Positions 47,850-60,299 are shown, numbered from the stretch's first letter. The stretch is 64,000 nucleotides of DNA from Ceratotherium simum simum (GCF_000283155.1 NW_004454262.1:1609434-1673433), one strand, 5' to 3'. Notes: a model not told the origin generated them from the sequence alone. Numbers and translations: made by a program.

Positions 47850-49470
47850 AAATAGTCAACTTGCCTAAAAACTGTTCAACTACATTTTCAGTACATTGTA
47901 CCATGCCTAGCACAGTCTTATGCAGGGAATTCCCTTAATGCATTTATTTTCTTGTTCTGATAGACTATATAGACTGCAGGAATATTTATAATTGTGTTAG
48001 TTGTTTGGTATTGCTAAAAATATTTTATTATGTTATATTTTGGATCATATGGTATATTCTACATATACAGTAAGGTATTTGATTAGGTTTAATTTTATTT
48101 TAATTTTTTCTCATTTGGGGAGGGAGTATATGAAATATTTATTATTGATATGAAGAATATAAAGGCTTCTGGGTATTAAGGGTCAGAGAGGCCCCTGGAC
48201 TTTCTGGTTTTGGAAAAAACAAGATTCCTAACCTCTGCCCTGCTGATTCTAAGTAATTGGAAATCGTCAGGAAGAAAAATAAAGATCCTAAAATGAAATT
48301 ACAAAAGGGATAGAGGCCTAGTCACAACTCAGCCTCTGCCTGAATCTTGTGGCCAAGAGGCAGAGTAATTCCAAGTTTTCCAAAAGTGGATTTGGAAACT
48401 GATCATGACCCCATGCTCCTCTTGGGGGCTGACTTGGCCCTGAGGAAGGGGCTGTGGAGACGATCTGCAGAGCTATCATGAGGGGCCCAGGCCAATTTGC
48501 CATGGAGGGCCCTGAGCTGAGCAGAGCTCCAAGGAGGAGGGTTTCTCCATCCTCACACTTGCAAGAGCCACTGTGGCCTTGAGAGGAAGCCACTCTGTGA
48601 CTGTGGCAGCAACAGGCACCAGAAGCTCAGCTCCAAACACATGGACTCAGAAATGCCAGTTCGTATTGGCTGTAACAAATAGCGATTGAGGAGTTTTGCT
48701 TCAAATGGAAGCAAGTGCGAATTACTTTCAGATTCAACTGAGCAGCAAGAAGAAACAGGACTAGTTTCTCGGCATTCTTAAATACCAAGGTCATTGTTCC
48801 TTAATAATTGAGATGGAGAGGAAAGAAGAAGAAGAGAACAATAGCAAACAAGTTTGAATTGCTCCCAATCTGGCCAATGGGAGCTCTCTGATGTTTACTT
48901 GGGTTACTACAGGGAGGCTGTATTTTGCACCTCACAGCATAACCTGAGGCAACCCAACTAACAGGTAGCAAATAAACATTGATTGTGTGCACTATAAGCC
49001 CATCTCACTGTGTCTCAAGATTCCTGGGAACCCAGAAAGATAAACTCACTAGAAGTCTAAATAAACGGAGATGTGATGATGTCAATCGAGTTAATTGAAT
49101 AGACTATGTGATAGGAAAACAAGAAGTACAAACCAAGATTTGCTGAAGGTATTTGAAAGTTTCACTGCGTTATTAGGACATAGAGATTATATATCGAACA
49201 ACTCTAATTATTTCAAATCTGTCTCCTTACATGCCTGCATATGATGCTAGAATTTTCCCAGGAGTTGTATCCTCTGATTTTTATTCATTTATAATGAACT
49301 GAATCATTAACTTTTAAAAAGACTTTCCAGAAAAATTTATATAGCTAATTATAAAATATCTAAGGACCAATTATTCATTTTGTGGATAGCTCCTTTCTTC
49401 TTTCCCTTCTTACATACTCATTGTTTACAAATTGATCAAAAGATGAGCAATAAAATGTAGAGACTACAGA
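47850..49470. other. Unique sequence
   Basis: No repeat recognised. The patch at 48300-48660 is GC-richer and gives a 91-codon reverse frame (48318-48593) without a domain. Confidence 0.4.
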
Positions 49471-49684
49471 ACAATGGTTCTTGAACTCCAGTTTTCTAAG
49501 TCACCTAAGGTCTTGTTAACACATAATGCGTATTCACCCATTCCCTGCTCCCCTACCCCATTTCCCACTACCTGCAGAGGCCAGACACTGTGGTCCTGGG
49601 AAAAGGGTAAGGATTCTGTATTTTAAATAAACATTCCTGGTAGATTCTGATGCAGGTGTCCCCAAGACAGCGCTTGGAAAAACA
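49471..49684. repeat. MER5-like hAT relic
   Basis: The left end 'acaatggttcttgaactcca' and the right end 'cgcttggaaa' resemble MER5-type termini. The centre has 'ggtagattctgatgcaggtg'. It is diverged. Confidence 0.55.
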
Positions 49685-50892
49685 TAGCAAAGAATTTTGA
49701 TTAAATAGCTTTAACAGCTCTGCTATAAAGTGAGAAAACAGAGTAAGAGATTGCTTATCCTTATATTTTTGTATAAGGATATGCATATCCTTATTATCTC
49801 CTAAACTAGGTAGGAAACAGAGGTAGGAAAAATTCAGTGGTTATTAAAATGATAAAGGGATATCCTTGTGAGTAGAAGAATAGAACTGCAGTTTGCTCTT
49901 CCTGGGGCCTGCAAATGTTATACAACATAAACTTGGCACACAATAGGATGACAACCAAGTGTAGATCATCTTATTTTGGTTGGCTACAGTGAAGCCCTTG
50001 CAGCTCTTCTCAGGCATCCTGTGGTAATATGTTCTCAATAAAAATAACAGCTGCGCACCTCCTATCTTGATGTCTGTAATCCTTTGTTACAGAGCATTAC
50101 ACAGTGAGACTTTCTCTTTTAGTTTTCTGTTCTACAAAGGAGCAGGTTTGCTTAAGAAAGAATTACAAGCTGTTTAATCAGACTTCCATTCTACTCTCTA
50201 CCTGGAGGACTAGATCTCGTTGTTTCCAAAATATTGGTCCATAGTTCTGTAGTTTTGATCTTTACCTAAAGATAAATAATTAGTAGAAAAATGAGAACAG
50301 AAGCAGAGTTTTAGAATTTCTGCTCATGCATCAAGTGTCTTGGTACCTTCGTGCCCTCCAGTAGTAACCATCATTCAATAATACTCTCCTTAGCTATTTA
50401 GACACTTTCTTTGCCCATGCTGCTTAAACAACACTAGTCATAACAATAGCTGGTTCTACCAAGGGCATTTAAGTCAGGTTAGGCATGTAACTCTCCAGCT
50501 GCGAGAGAACTATGGCAAGGCCTTTATATATTTAGGCCAGGATTGCACTGGAAAATATTTCTATCACTTTCCATTGCATTAAATCTGGGATTACTTTTGG
50601 AGGGACATGGGCACAAGGGGTGGGCTTCATCTTCAGTAATTACTAAATTTAATTTATATTTGGTAATTAATTCACAAAACAGGAAATAAGTTTTTTTTTT
50701 AACTAGCTCAAACTTCTGGATATTTTCTCTTCTCTTCACTCATCCAAAAATCCAGAAGATTTCTGATCTTTCAAATCAAATTATATCATCTTTTAAGCTT
50801 TAGTTTAGAAAGTGGAGATAAAGAAATTTTTCATCAGTTGCCTAATTTAAAGATGTTCTGACACTGTTTTGTTTAATTATTAAGATTTTAGT
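49685..50892. other. Unique sequence
   Basis: No gene or recognised repeat. Confidence 0.4.
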
Positions 50893-50903
50893 TGAACACT
50901 TTA

Positions 50904-51154
50904 TTTTCCTTTATTTTTTTTGTGAGGAAGATCAGCCCTGAGCTAACATCTCCCAATCCTCCTCTTTTTTTCTGCTGAGGAAGACTGGCCCCGGGCTAAC
51001 ATCCATGCCTATCTTCCTCCACTTTATATGAGACGCCGCCACAGCACAGCTTGACAAGCAGTGCATCGATGTGCGCCCGGGATCCGCACCAGCGAACCCC
51101 GGGCCGCCACAGCGGAGAGCGCGCACTTAACCGCTTGTACCACTGGACCGGCCC
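50904..51154 (-). mobile_element. ERE SINE (long type), reverse strand
   Basis: T-rich tail, gtgaggaagatcagccctga, ccactttatatgagac and a head ending accactggaccggccc. It is flanked by a perfect 11-bp duplication, tgaacacttta, at 50893-50903 and 51155-51165. The 64-codon reverse frame 50932-51126 lies inside it. Confidence 0.96.
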
Positions 51155-51165
51155 TGAACACTTTA

Positions 51166-51659
51166 ATTAAGTTAACACAACCCAAGGTCAAATAATATTT
51201 CACATTGCCTGTTACTTAAGTAAACTCCAATGTTTGGTTAGTAAATAAAAGAACTATTAGAATGAACAAAATTTGTAATATTAAAGTAATTGGTGTATGG
51301 TGTACTACTTCTATGGAAATAGTGTCATTTTCCAGGGCATGAAATATTGTCTTTTCCTAGTGTTTTCCATGTGAAAAAAGAAAAAGATGTTAGAGTGCAG
51401 AAATAACAAATGTATATGCTTGTTTTTACATCCAGAATCAATGGTTTGTGTGCAACAAGACAAGGAAACAGTGAACACTGGGGACCAGCACAGATTCCCA
51501 AAGCGTACCCAGGTAATTCTGATACACCTCCACTCTAAAATGTTCTATATAAATTACTGCATAGGGAATTTTGAATGTATTTCTAGATTCACTAGAAAAT
51601 AAAGTAAATCTCCTATAGGCAAAATCACAAACAAAAAAGAACAAAAACTGAAACTGATA
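51166..51659. other. Unique sequence; half MER5-like text near 51440-51540
   Basis: Text near 51500 (tacccaggtaattctgatac) resembles part of a MER5 element. Nothing else recognised. Confidence 0.35.
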
Positions 51660-51763
51660 CTGGACTGGATAGGATTGGGGTCCCAGGTCAGACGTGGCCC
51701 TTAGTATGGGTTTTTGACCTCGCACAGGAAAGAATTCAAGAGAGTCAGGAGAGGTTATGTAAA

Positions 51764-51769
51764 TTTATT
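51764..51769 (-). terminator. LTR poly(A) signal
   Basis: The plus strand reads tttatt, so the reverse strand reads AATAAA. It sits about 125 bases downstream of the LTR TATA box on the reverse strand. Confidence 0.55.
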
Positions 51770-51889
51770 GAGAGACAAAGCTAGGCTGATTAGAAAGAAA
51801 GTAGACTAATCTCCCTGAGGAAGGAGAGCAGATGGGGCTGATCAGGTAGAAACCTACCTACCAGCCCCGGATGGGTTCTGGGGTGCTGA

Positions 51890-51895
51890 TTTATA
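51890..51895 (-). promoter_or_regulatory. LTR TATA box
   Basis: The plus strand reads tttata, so the reverse strand reads TATAAA within tataaatcagcaccccagaa. Together with the poly(A) signal it gives the element a promoter-like layout. Activity is unknown. Confidence 0.5.
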
Positions 51896-52646
51896 GTGGT
51901 TGAAGTAGGCAGCTGGGGATTGGTTAGTCTCTGGGCCAGGCAGTCATCTTCTGCAGGCCAGGCGCCAAGCTTGTAATCAGGCCACTGGTTGGCTACGTGG
52001 AGTGGTTAGGCATCTGTTGCTGGTTGAGAGACAGCTTTCAGTTCTGCCTTTTCTCTGTCTCAAAACCAGAGCAGAGAGCTGTTAAGCAGGGAATGGTGAG
52101 TAGCAAGCAATAGAGAAGGTCAAGATTGTCCTGAAGGTATATGTCTTTATCAGAGATATGATCCCAAGGTTTAACCTTCTGTTGGCTTCAAGATGGAAAA
52201 GCTAAACTTGAATATTCCCTATTAAGCAGACACCGTCAAGAAGGTCCAGGATTAGTAGAGCATTGGTCCAGGATGATAGCATTGCCTGCTTCCTGGCAGA
52301 CGCAAATACAAATCGTATCTGGAGGAAAGCATCCACAATTAGGCCTCAACAGTCCCATAGATTATATTCAACACACAATGAAACAAGACACTGTGATTAG
52401 AGCAAGCAGAATAAACAAACAATGGATCTAAATCTCTAAAAATCTTCTGAATTATCACATGCAAAATATGTAATTATGATACCATGCTAAAATTATAAAA
52501 TACAATTTTATAAAATTACTATGGAGAAATGATTAATAAAATGAAGTTTTGAATTTAATAAATGAGCAAGGAGTAAGAGACTATTTTAAAAAGTCCAAAT
52601 AAGTTTGGAAAAATAACCATAAAGAAGTGTTATAATAGAAACATAA

Positions 52647-52843
52647 GGGGCCGGCCCCGTGGCTTAGCGGTTAAGTGCGCACGCTCCACTACTGGTGGCC
52701 CGGGTTCGGATCCCAGGCGTGCACTGACGCATCGCTTGTCCAGCCATGCTGAGGCGGCGTCCCACATACGGCAACTAGAAGGATTTGCAGCTATGACATA
52801 CAACTATCTACTGGGGCTTTGGGGAGAAAAAGGGGGAAAAAAA
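52647..52843 (+). mobile_element. ERE SINE (short type), plus strand
   Basis: It starts ggggccggccccgtggctta; the A box (tggcttagcgg) lies near 52661 and the B box (ggttcggatcc) near 52703. It continues to acatacaactatctactggg and a G/A-rich tail. It is flanked by a perfect 10-bp duplication, agaaacataa, at 52637-52646 and 52844-52853. It inserted into the old L1. Confidence 0.96.
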
Positions 52844-52855
52844 AGAAACATAAAT

Positions 52856-53520
52856 TGAAATTAAAAACTCAGCTGGTGAGTTAAATAGCAAATTAGACAT
52901 AGCTGAAGATAGAATTAGAAAACTAAGACAAATTTTAATAGAATATCCAGAATGCAATAAAAAGAGGTAAAGAGATAAACTACATGAAGGATGTTAACAA
53001 TCATTAAAGAGAGAATGATAAAGTCTAATATCTTTTTGATTAATGTCTTAAGAGGAAGGAATGGAAGAGAATCAATATTTCAAGGCAAAATGGCTGGGAT
53101 TTTTTTTCAAAGCTGATGAAAGAGAAATTCATGTCTACAGGAAGCCTAAGGTATAAATAAAAAGGAATCCATCCACACTTACACACATTGTTGTAAAACT
53201 ACAGTATGACAATTCCAAGAGAGTATCTTGAAAGCAGTCTGTAAGGAAAAAAAACAGATTATCAATGAGAAATGACATTTGGATTGACACCTAGTTTGGA
53301 AACAGTGGAATAGTATCTTCCACTGTCCAATATATTGAGGGAAAATACCTGTCAGCCTAGAATTATATATCCAGAAAAAAACATTTTCAAGAATGACTAT
53401 GAAATAAAGACATTTTCAGATAAAAAAAAATCAAGAAAATTTATCATCAATAAACCTACACTAAGAACTTCTAAAGATTATATTACAGGAAGAAAAAAAT
53501 TTCCTGGAAAGATCTGAGAT
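52856..53520 (+). pseudogene. Decayed L1 ORF1 (RNA-binding protein) remnant
   Basis: ORF1 protein binds L1 RNA and helps form the particle that inserts new copies. Conceptual translation shows a coiled-coil-like start near 52870-52960, then the RNA-recognition region, and ends with an open stretch at 53335-53517 (60 codons). That stretch contains the typical C-terminal-domain text with QPRIIYPEK and EIKTFSDKKK. Stops and frame changes occur upstream, so no full protein can be made. Confidence 0.72.
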
Positions 53521-54070
53521 ACAAGAAGTAACATGAGGGAAAATATAGGTAAAGCTAAACACATGCTATCTGTATAAGAATAATAAAATGTTAATGCCAA
53601 ATTCATTGGATCAATAAAAAAGGACAGAATTAAGATATGGTCATCAGATTGAAATTATTCTAAGCCTTTGATTTTTCGGAAAGGGTATGTGATATTAATT
53701 GATTTTAGATTCAGTTAAAATTTCAAAGGTATTTACTAGAAGACTAGAAATAGAGTAGATAAATTACAGACGAGTAGAGAGGATAAAATAGAACAAGAAA
53801 AGCAAACAAATAAAAAGTTAAACAAAAAAAAAAGAAAAGGTAAGAAATTAAAAACACAAAGTAAAATGATAGAAACAAATCCAAACAGATCAATAATTAT
53901 AATAAATTTAAATAGATTAAATCATTACTTAACAGGTAGCAATGGTAAAAATAGATTTTAAAAACCCAGCTGTATTTATGTTAAAAGAGGCACACTTATA
54001 AAAACGTTAGAAGTTTGAAAGACAAGAATGGAAAAATTTATATCAGGAAAATACTCAGTTGTTATCTGAA

Positions 54071-55250
54071 AAGTTTCATTGATGAAGATTTCTTGAATTC
54101 CTATCTGCAGCTCATATAGAAATTCCCTAAATTGGGTAAAAAATTTTTAACCTCAATATTCTGAGTCTGTGTATCAAGAGAAACATCCAAAACAATTTAG
54201 TTGACAGGTTGATTATATTTTAGAATTCCCTAGTTCTTTATATGGATGAAAACAAATTAAATTTCACAAAATAAATTCTAATGCTTTGATCGTCAAGATC
54301 TCTTTTTGAGTCAATTTATTTCAAAGAGCTCTAGTCTCACTTACTCCACCTTTACTGATATTTCCTTAAAGGAAAACTTAGTCTAACATTAAAATTCCTG
54401 ATTACTGTTTCCAAGTCTTGTAGACTAACTCTTATGTTGCAACAGTTCCAGTGAGATTTTTAGAAAATAAAAGTTCACATATTAGGTTCCCTCAAATCCA
54501 AAAAGAATAAGCATGCATTTACAAGGAGTCCTACCTCCAATATTGGGACTTACACCTTCTGATTAACCACCACATTATGTAGACACCAGCCTGGCTGGAC
54601 TTCTGCCCAGATATCAGATTCCCTGTTGCCAGTTCTATGTTCAGAGCCTATTTGCAAATAGCACTGCAGGTAGCAGATTATTATTGGGAACTAGGTAGGG
54701 GCTTGAATACACGGGGACCCCAAACTGATGGCTCTAAGGCTTTACTTTAATTCCTACCTTTTAAGCTTCATCTCAGAAAAAATACTGCTGATATTTGACA
54801 TATAGACTAGTTCATATCAATCCATAATATGACTTTTTAGCTAACACTATGGAAGGTTCTAATATCTGAATGGTAACAATGTAGCATTGTCTAGGCAATG
54901 CTAATCCCCTCCCCTGCTCTGCCTGCTTTGTGCTTTATTTCAAGTGGTTCTTACATGATGCTAACAACGCCAAGATTGTAGGTTTTCCACCAACATGCTT
55001 CAGTTGTTGCGTTTCCTCCTCATAGACACTGTATGAAAAACCACACTGAACTCAGCTAGCAGATTTGCAAACGCATGCCATTGGTTATAAGAGGCCCAGG
55101 AAGATAGGGGGGTTGGATTCCTGGAAAATAGTGAATTTCCCTACCAGGGAGCCTATTTGGAAAAGTTGAAAACTGCTGTTTGTGACTGAGCTATGTAGAG
55201 ATCAACCATATTTCCAATTATTTCAAGGCTCAATGGGGAAAACGGGATAG
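54071..55250. other. Unique sequence
   Basis: No gene or recognised repeat. Confidence 0.4.
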
Positions 55251-55748
55251 TGTGATGGTTAATTTTGTATGTCAACTTGAATGGGCTAAGGGATGCCCAG
55301 ATAGTTGGTAAAACATTATTTCTGGGTGTGTCTGTAAGGGTGTTTACGGAACAGATTAGTATTTGAATGGGTAAACTGAGTAAAGCAGATCTCCTTCACT
55401 AATGCAGGTGGGCATCAGCCAATTGAGAGCCTGAATAGAACAAAAAGGTAAGAAAGAAGGGTGAATTTGCTCTCTTTGCTGGGACATCCATCTTCTGACC
55501 TCAGACATTGGCACTCCTGGTTCTCAGCCTTAAGACTGGTACTCACACCATTGACTCCTCTGGGTCTTAGGGCTTCAGACTTGGCCTGAACAACACCACC
55601 AGCATTCCTGGTTCTCTAGCTTGCAGGAGGCCGATGGCGAGACTTCTTGGCCTCCATAATCCTGTGAGCCAATTCCTATAATAAATCTTCTCCTATATAT
55701 CTCTATATATATCCTATTGGCTCTGTTTCTCTGGAGAACTCTAAGACA
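55251..55748 (+). mobile_element. 5' LTR of a class III endogenous retrovirus (ERVL/MaLR-like)
   Basis: It starts tgtgatggttaattttgtat and ends actctaagaca, giving TG...CA ends. The interior has 'aacattatttctgggtgtgt', 'actgagtaaagcagatctcc' and 'tgaatagaacaaaaaggtaa', all typical of one large class III LTR group. The poly(A) signal AATAAA is at 55680-55685, followed by a TATATA/CTATATA stretch. A primer-binding site follows directly. No second LTR is visible downstream, so the 3' part has been lost or diverged. The subfamily name (MLT1 versus MLT2 group) is uncertain. Confidence 0.82.
55680..55685 (+). terminator. LTR poly(A) signal
   Basis: AATAAA near the 3' end of the class III LTR, in its expected location. 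Confidence 0.6.
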
Positions 55749-55753
55749 GAAAT

Positions 55754-55771
55754 TGGTACCAAGAGGTGGGA
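55754..55771 (+). other. Primer-binding site, leucine-tRNA type
   Basis: The sequence tggtaccaagaggtggga begins five bases after the LTR end. It resembles the complement of the 3' end of tRNA-Leu, which begins TGGTACCAGGAGTGGG. That is the primer used by ERVL-type elements and gave the family its name. Confidence 0.65.
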
Positions 55772-56760
55772 GTGCTGCTGTAACAAATACCTAAAAATGT
55801 GGAAGTGGCTTTTGAACTGGGTAATGGGTAGAGGCTGGAAGAGTTTTGAGGTGCAAGCTATGAAAAACTTACATTGCCATGAGTGGACCATTAAGGGGGA
55901 TTCTGGTGAGAGCTCAGAAATAAAAGTAGAGAGCTACAGAGAAAGCCTCGATCTTCTTAGAGAATACCTAAGTAATCCTGAACAGAAAGTCCGTAGAAAA
56001 ATGGACAGAAAAGGCCATTCTGATGAGGTCTCACATGGAAATGAGGGACACATTATTGGACAATGGAGGAAAGGCAATCCTTGTTATAAAGTGGCAAAGA
56101 ACTAGGCTGAATTGGATTGGTGTCCTAGTGTTTTGTGGAAATTATAACTTGTGAGTAATAATACTGAATATTGGCTGAAGCTATTTCTAAGCAAAGTATT
56201 GAAATAGCGGCCTGATTCCTCCTGACTGCATGCAATAAAATGAGAGAAGAAAGAAATGATTTACAGAAGGAATTGTTAAGAAAAAAGGAAGCAAAACTTA
56301 AAGATTTTGAAAATTCTCAGCCTACCCATACTGTAAAAAATAAGGGTGTGGCCAAGTTTGATAAGGTGATTAGTATGGATCAGCCATCTCAACAGAAGCC
56401 AGGAATTATTCTCCAAGACAACGGAAGAATGACCTGGGAAGGAAATTCAGAGATCTTCAGATCTACCTCTCCCTTCACAGGCTCAGAATGTATGGGCCCA
56501 GGGGGCGGAGCGGTTTCAAAAAGGGGGACCATCCCCTCTCTTTCAACAGGCCATATGGCCTCTACCCAAACCTGTGGAACTGCGGCCACCCAGAGCCATG
56601 GGGTCCCAATCCCTGCCCAGCAGCAGAAGAAGATGGCTGTAAGAAGGTTCAGTGACTTAGGGAGCAAAACAGGAGGGGGATATCAGGAGTTGATGATTTA
56701 TATAGGAAAGGATGAGTATAGGGATATTATTAAACCTAAGAATTAGGTTTGGGATTGATA
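55772..56760 (+). pseudogene. Class III ERV internal remnant with gag-like open stretches
   Basis: This follows the primer site with 'aacaaatacctaaaaatgtg', the usual start of MaLR/ERVL internal sequence. Two open stretches survive: 55797-56105 (102 codons) and 56240-56746 (168 codons, after a frame change). The second starts with a charged, lysine- and glutamate-rich segment and continues into a glycine- and serine-rich part. In position they correspond to a gag region, which in living retroviruses makes the capsid proteins. No zinc-knuckle, protease or reverse transcriptase motif is visible. Frame breaks and loss of the downstream genes make it non-functional. The 168-codon frame could be a remnant or chance. 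Confidence 0.6.
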
Positions 56761-57284
56761 GAGAAGATGGTTGAAAGATTCTAACAAAAGAATTATCATA
56801 AAGCAACTGGATAACAATGGTTCACAGCCAGTATTTTCAAATGACTATAAAGAGGCAGAGATGATTGTAGAGATGTTCTTGAGCTACAGTGAGAGACAGG
56901 AACACAGCACGAAAGCAAAAGCTCTGCAGTCAGATGTTCCACATTACGAGAGATTGAAACGCCCAAGTACCCCTGAGGTACTTTGAAACACTCGAGGTGG
57001 TGGAGACCGGGGTCATGCCAACAAGAGAGGCCACAAGTCTGTTGTTACCAAGTCTATCTGTAGTTTTAACATTTCCACCTACTCCTCCAATCCTGTGCCT
57101 TGGGACTCAGCCCCTTTCTCAGGAACCCATGTTAGAATCAAACTGTTTCTTGATCCATTCCCAACTCCTTGAACAAAGGAATTTTCATCAACTGGAACAG
57201 GAAAAAATAGGTCTGGGTGATTTTGTATTCTTCCAAATTCATTGCTCAATGCCTGAACCTCAGATTTAAAACTCTAAATTCCAC
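56761..57284. other. Unassigned, possibly the end of the ERV internal region
   Basis: No clear match. It may be diverged ERV internal sequence or unique DNA. The frame at 56997-57269 (90 codons) lacks a domain. Confidence 0.35.
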
Positions 57285-57530
57285 CCAATTGAATACCTAC
57301 AGCAATGAGAATTAACTTTCTACAGTTACATACAATAAGATAGATAAATCTCACAAATGATGTTGAGTGAAATAAGCCAAACCAAATGAGCACATAGATG
57401 TATGATTTCATTTATATAAAGTATAAAAACAGGCAAAATTCATCTTGGCTATTAGAAGTCAGCCTGGGGACAGTATGAGAACTTCTGAGATAGTGGCATG
57501 TTTTCTAAGGTTTGATCAGAGTCAACTCTG
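57285..57530 (+). repeat. Old LINE-1 3' fragment, plus strand
   Basis: 'aatctcacaaatgatgttga', 'gtgaaataagccaaaccaaa', 'gtatgatttcatttatataa' and 'gtataaaaacaggcaaaatt' are sense L1 text from the end of ORF2 and the start of the 3' UTR. Confidence 0.65.
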
Positions 57531-59059
57531 AATTCCTGAATGCAGCCATTTCTCCATTTGTAGAGAGTGGGTGGATAGGTGAACCTAAGGCAGTTCTCTA
57601 GGCTTCCAAGGCCTGCAAGAGATGCAAACAATCCAAAGGTTTTGAGGGTTCTAGTGAGAGGACAGGAAGTTGCTGGAAGTGTCAGTGGGTATGCAGAGGT
57701 TGGAATCTGGGTGAAGACGATGCCATAGGTAGGGACTTCCAGAGCAGAGGCAAATGACCAGTACCACAGGCCCTAGCAGTGGATGCCAGGACATTATGTT
57801 CAAAGTCAGAGGCCATCAGTCCTTCCTTAAAGGTTGTCAGTCTGATTATCAATCAAACCATTCCCTTTGAGAGCAGGAATGTGCAAATACCCAGAGGACC
57901 CCATGGACATCCAATGCAGATCTGAAGATTCCTTTAGCATTATTATGGGTCACTGTAAGCACACTGTTAGCCCAGATGCCAGATATAAGCCCAGATGTAA
58001 TAAGAGGAAATCTGAGGGACTATGCATTTTTCCTAAAGAACTGTGCCTTTATCTGTGCTAAAGGGACAGTTGAAAGGATTGCAATGAATTAACTCTACTG
58101 CTTTGTATGGCTTTGGACTGAAATCTAGATTTTTTTTTTTCTTTAACTGATGACTGGGGCAGGGAGGGCAGATAAGAGAGATCACAGGAGTTAAAGACTG
58201 AAAAGAAAAGGAGATCCATTTTCTTTGCATCCCTGAGTAAAGTGAGAGTAAATGTGTGGTTCCATTTCACACGAAAAGTTCTTTCTTAAAGGCTAGGCAA
58301 GCTCAGCAGGGCATTCAGTGCAAGAGGAGCGAAGATTCAAGTTCCAGCTAACTTAGACATTACACGGGGAAACCAGGTCCCTCGCTGCAGTTAGCAGCCC
58401 CAAGCCTTCTGTGAGATGGCTATTTGCCTATTGATATACTCTCTCCCTGCCCAGTATCAATGTCTCGGGAGGGGAGGGGATCTAATCTCCAAAGTACAAG
58501 TAAGTGTTGATTCTCTAGTTCTAGTTCAGCCTCCATTCAGTGAGATCAGCGGGCTCTAGATTCTTGACTAGGTAACCATTGAAGTCAATACCTTTTCAAA
58601 CAAGAGTGAATTTTTCTCGAAGATAGGACATTCTAAATAAATGTAGTGTCTCCTACTAGCACGGCCCTTGTTTTATCATTTTGAAGCAATTATTGTGCTT
58701 TTTCTGGCTTCTTCTGAAGCTTAGTGAAACAAATACACACACCACTATAGTATATAATTCCACACCGAATTATCCACTTGTTAACTTTAGTCACTAAAAT
58801 GATATGACTTTGTCTGGTCATGAACCCCGTTCCATAATCTCACTCTAACTACTCTGCCCCATATTTTCCCTAATCCATCTTCTCATTGCTCCCTATCCCT
58901 TCCCACTGTTTTTGAAACCATGGTATATGGTTTCTTTTTTACCTGCTAACCTCTGTTCTGCATATTACTGAGTTGGCTCTCTTGGCGATACCACATCCCT
59001 CAAAGCAGCTCAGTCTCCCACAACCACATATCTCTCAATTAGGAGATGGTATTGACCAG
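57531..59059. other. Unique sequence
   Basis: No recognised repeat or gene. An 11-base T run lies at about 58130-58140. Confidence 0.4.
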
Positions 59060-60299
59060 CTCCCCATTCCTCTTTGCTTCAGCACCCCATCACCCCTCCA
59101 TCATGCTCAGTCCCTGTTCACTTGAAATCCTCTTGTCCAGAAGAAGCCTCTCATCCTTCCATGGACAGACTTCTTAGAGCTTGTCCTCATCCACTGCAGA
59201 CTTCAAGGTTCACAGCCTTCTTCCTCCCCATTCCTGCCATCAACTCAGGTGACGTTAAGGTCTGTAAGATCAAGACACTCAGTTCCTTCATATCCTTAAC
59301 CTCAAACATTTTCTCCTTTAACCTTCAGCAAGGCTAGAGCTCCAGTCATCACATGAAACCCCTTTCTCTGACTATAATCATCTCTTTTTATAGCTTTCTC
59401 CTCTATTTTCACTACATTTCTCTGAGTCACTTGAATGACTCCAAGAGTGAGCACATTTTGTGGCATTAGCACCTCGCTTGCTTCACCCTAGTCCCAGTTA
59501 TGATCCTGTTTCATCTGGATTGTGAGTCTACTATCCCAGTAGGCAAAACTTCACTTACAACCAACCCGCTGCCTACCTTCCCTGCTTCTTCGTCTCCTAC
59601 TGGAGATAAATCACACAACTACACACATTGAATTCACTAAAAATTCAAGATTTCCACCGTGAACTGAGTCCTCAGTGTTATCCATACTTCTGAAGTGGTG
59701 GTGAGTCCATGCTACCATTCCCCACAGTGGCTAATTCCAACCTCTCCCTCCCCTCAGCCCACCCACCTATCCTGGGGCCCCTCACTTCCCACAAATGGTC
59801 TTGCCTCCTACTTTGCTGAAAAGTAGAAGCTTTCCGTTGGGAATTCCATCAGTATCTTTCCCTTCCCATCTGCGCACTAGCCTGTGGAATGATAGGCATT
59901 CTTCTTTCTGTCATGGTGACTCTGGTCCACAGCACTTGGCAGTGATGACCTCTTTCTTTAAGCATTCTCCAGGTGTTCTTCCTGCCACTCCTGCTGCTCC
60001 CTGTACATCTCACCATCTGGCTGTCCTCTCCCAGCAACTCCAGTGGCAATGCTTTCCAGGATTCCATTACTAAATAGTTTAGCTGGGTAATTTAATCCCC
60101 CCATAATTCCAAATACCATTTTTATTCTGATGGTTTCCAAATTTATATTTCAGGCCTAAATCTCTCCATCTCACATTCCCCGTGCCACAATTTGCTCCAA
60201 CAGTGCTAACTTACTGTAACAGACAGCTCAAGGTCTACACGTGCTGCTTCCTCCAGCTATAACTTCTTCTTCCTATTACCCTCCTATCATCTACTTAAT
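59060..60299. other. Pyrimidine-rich unassigned block, possibly upstream L2
   Basis: Composition is C+T-rich on the plus strand and it lies directly before an L2 3' end, so it may be a diverged L2. I could not align it convincingly. The open frames (59074-59337, 59795-60073) lack domains. Confidence 0.3.

Larger units (their letters stand above)
51660..52351 (-). mobile_element. Solo LTR of ERV1 (gamma-type) endogenous retrovirus, reverse strand
   Basis: Read on the reverse strand the element begins tgttgaggcctaattgtgga at 52351. A TATAAA box lies at 51895-51890 and a poly(A) signal AATAAA at 51769-51764, about 125 bases downstream, a spacing expected of the U3-R region of an LTR. The U5 side carries text resembling ERV1 LTRs, with a 'gcacaggaaagaattcaaga' block on the plus strand near 51724. 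No internal coding region or primer site is seen next to it, so it looks like a solo LTR. The left boundary is uncertain and I could not find a convincing 4-bp duplication. Confidence 0.6.
52380..54070 (+). mobile_element. Old LINE-1 (L1M/HAL1-like) 5' half, plus strand, split by an ERE
   Basis: The text runs from the start of ORF1 to the N-terminal part of ORF2 in sense orientation. 'attgaaattaaaaactcagc' follows the ERE. ORF1 middle text ('ggcaaaatggctgggatttt', 'aaaaggaatccatccacact') comes next, then ORF1 C-terminal text near 53350-53430. ORF2 N-terminal text follows near 53905-54030 ('aataaatttaaatagattaa', 'cccagctgtatttatgttaa'). It carries stops and frameshifts throughout. Confidence 0.75.
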
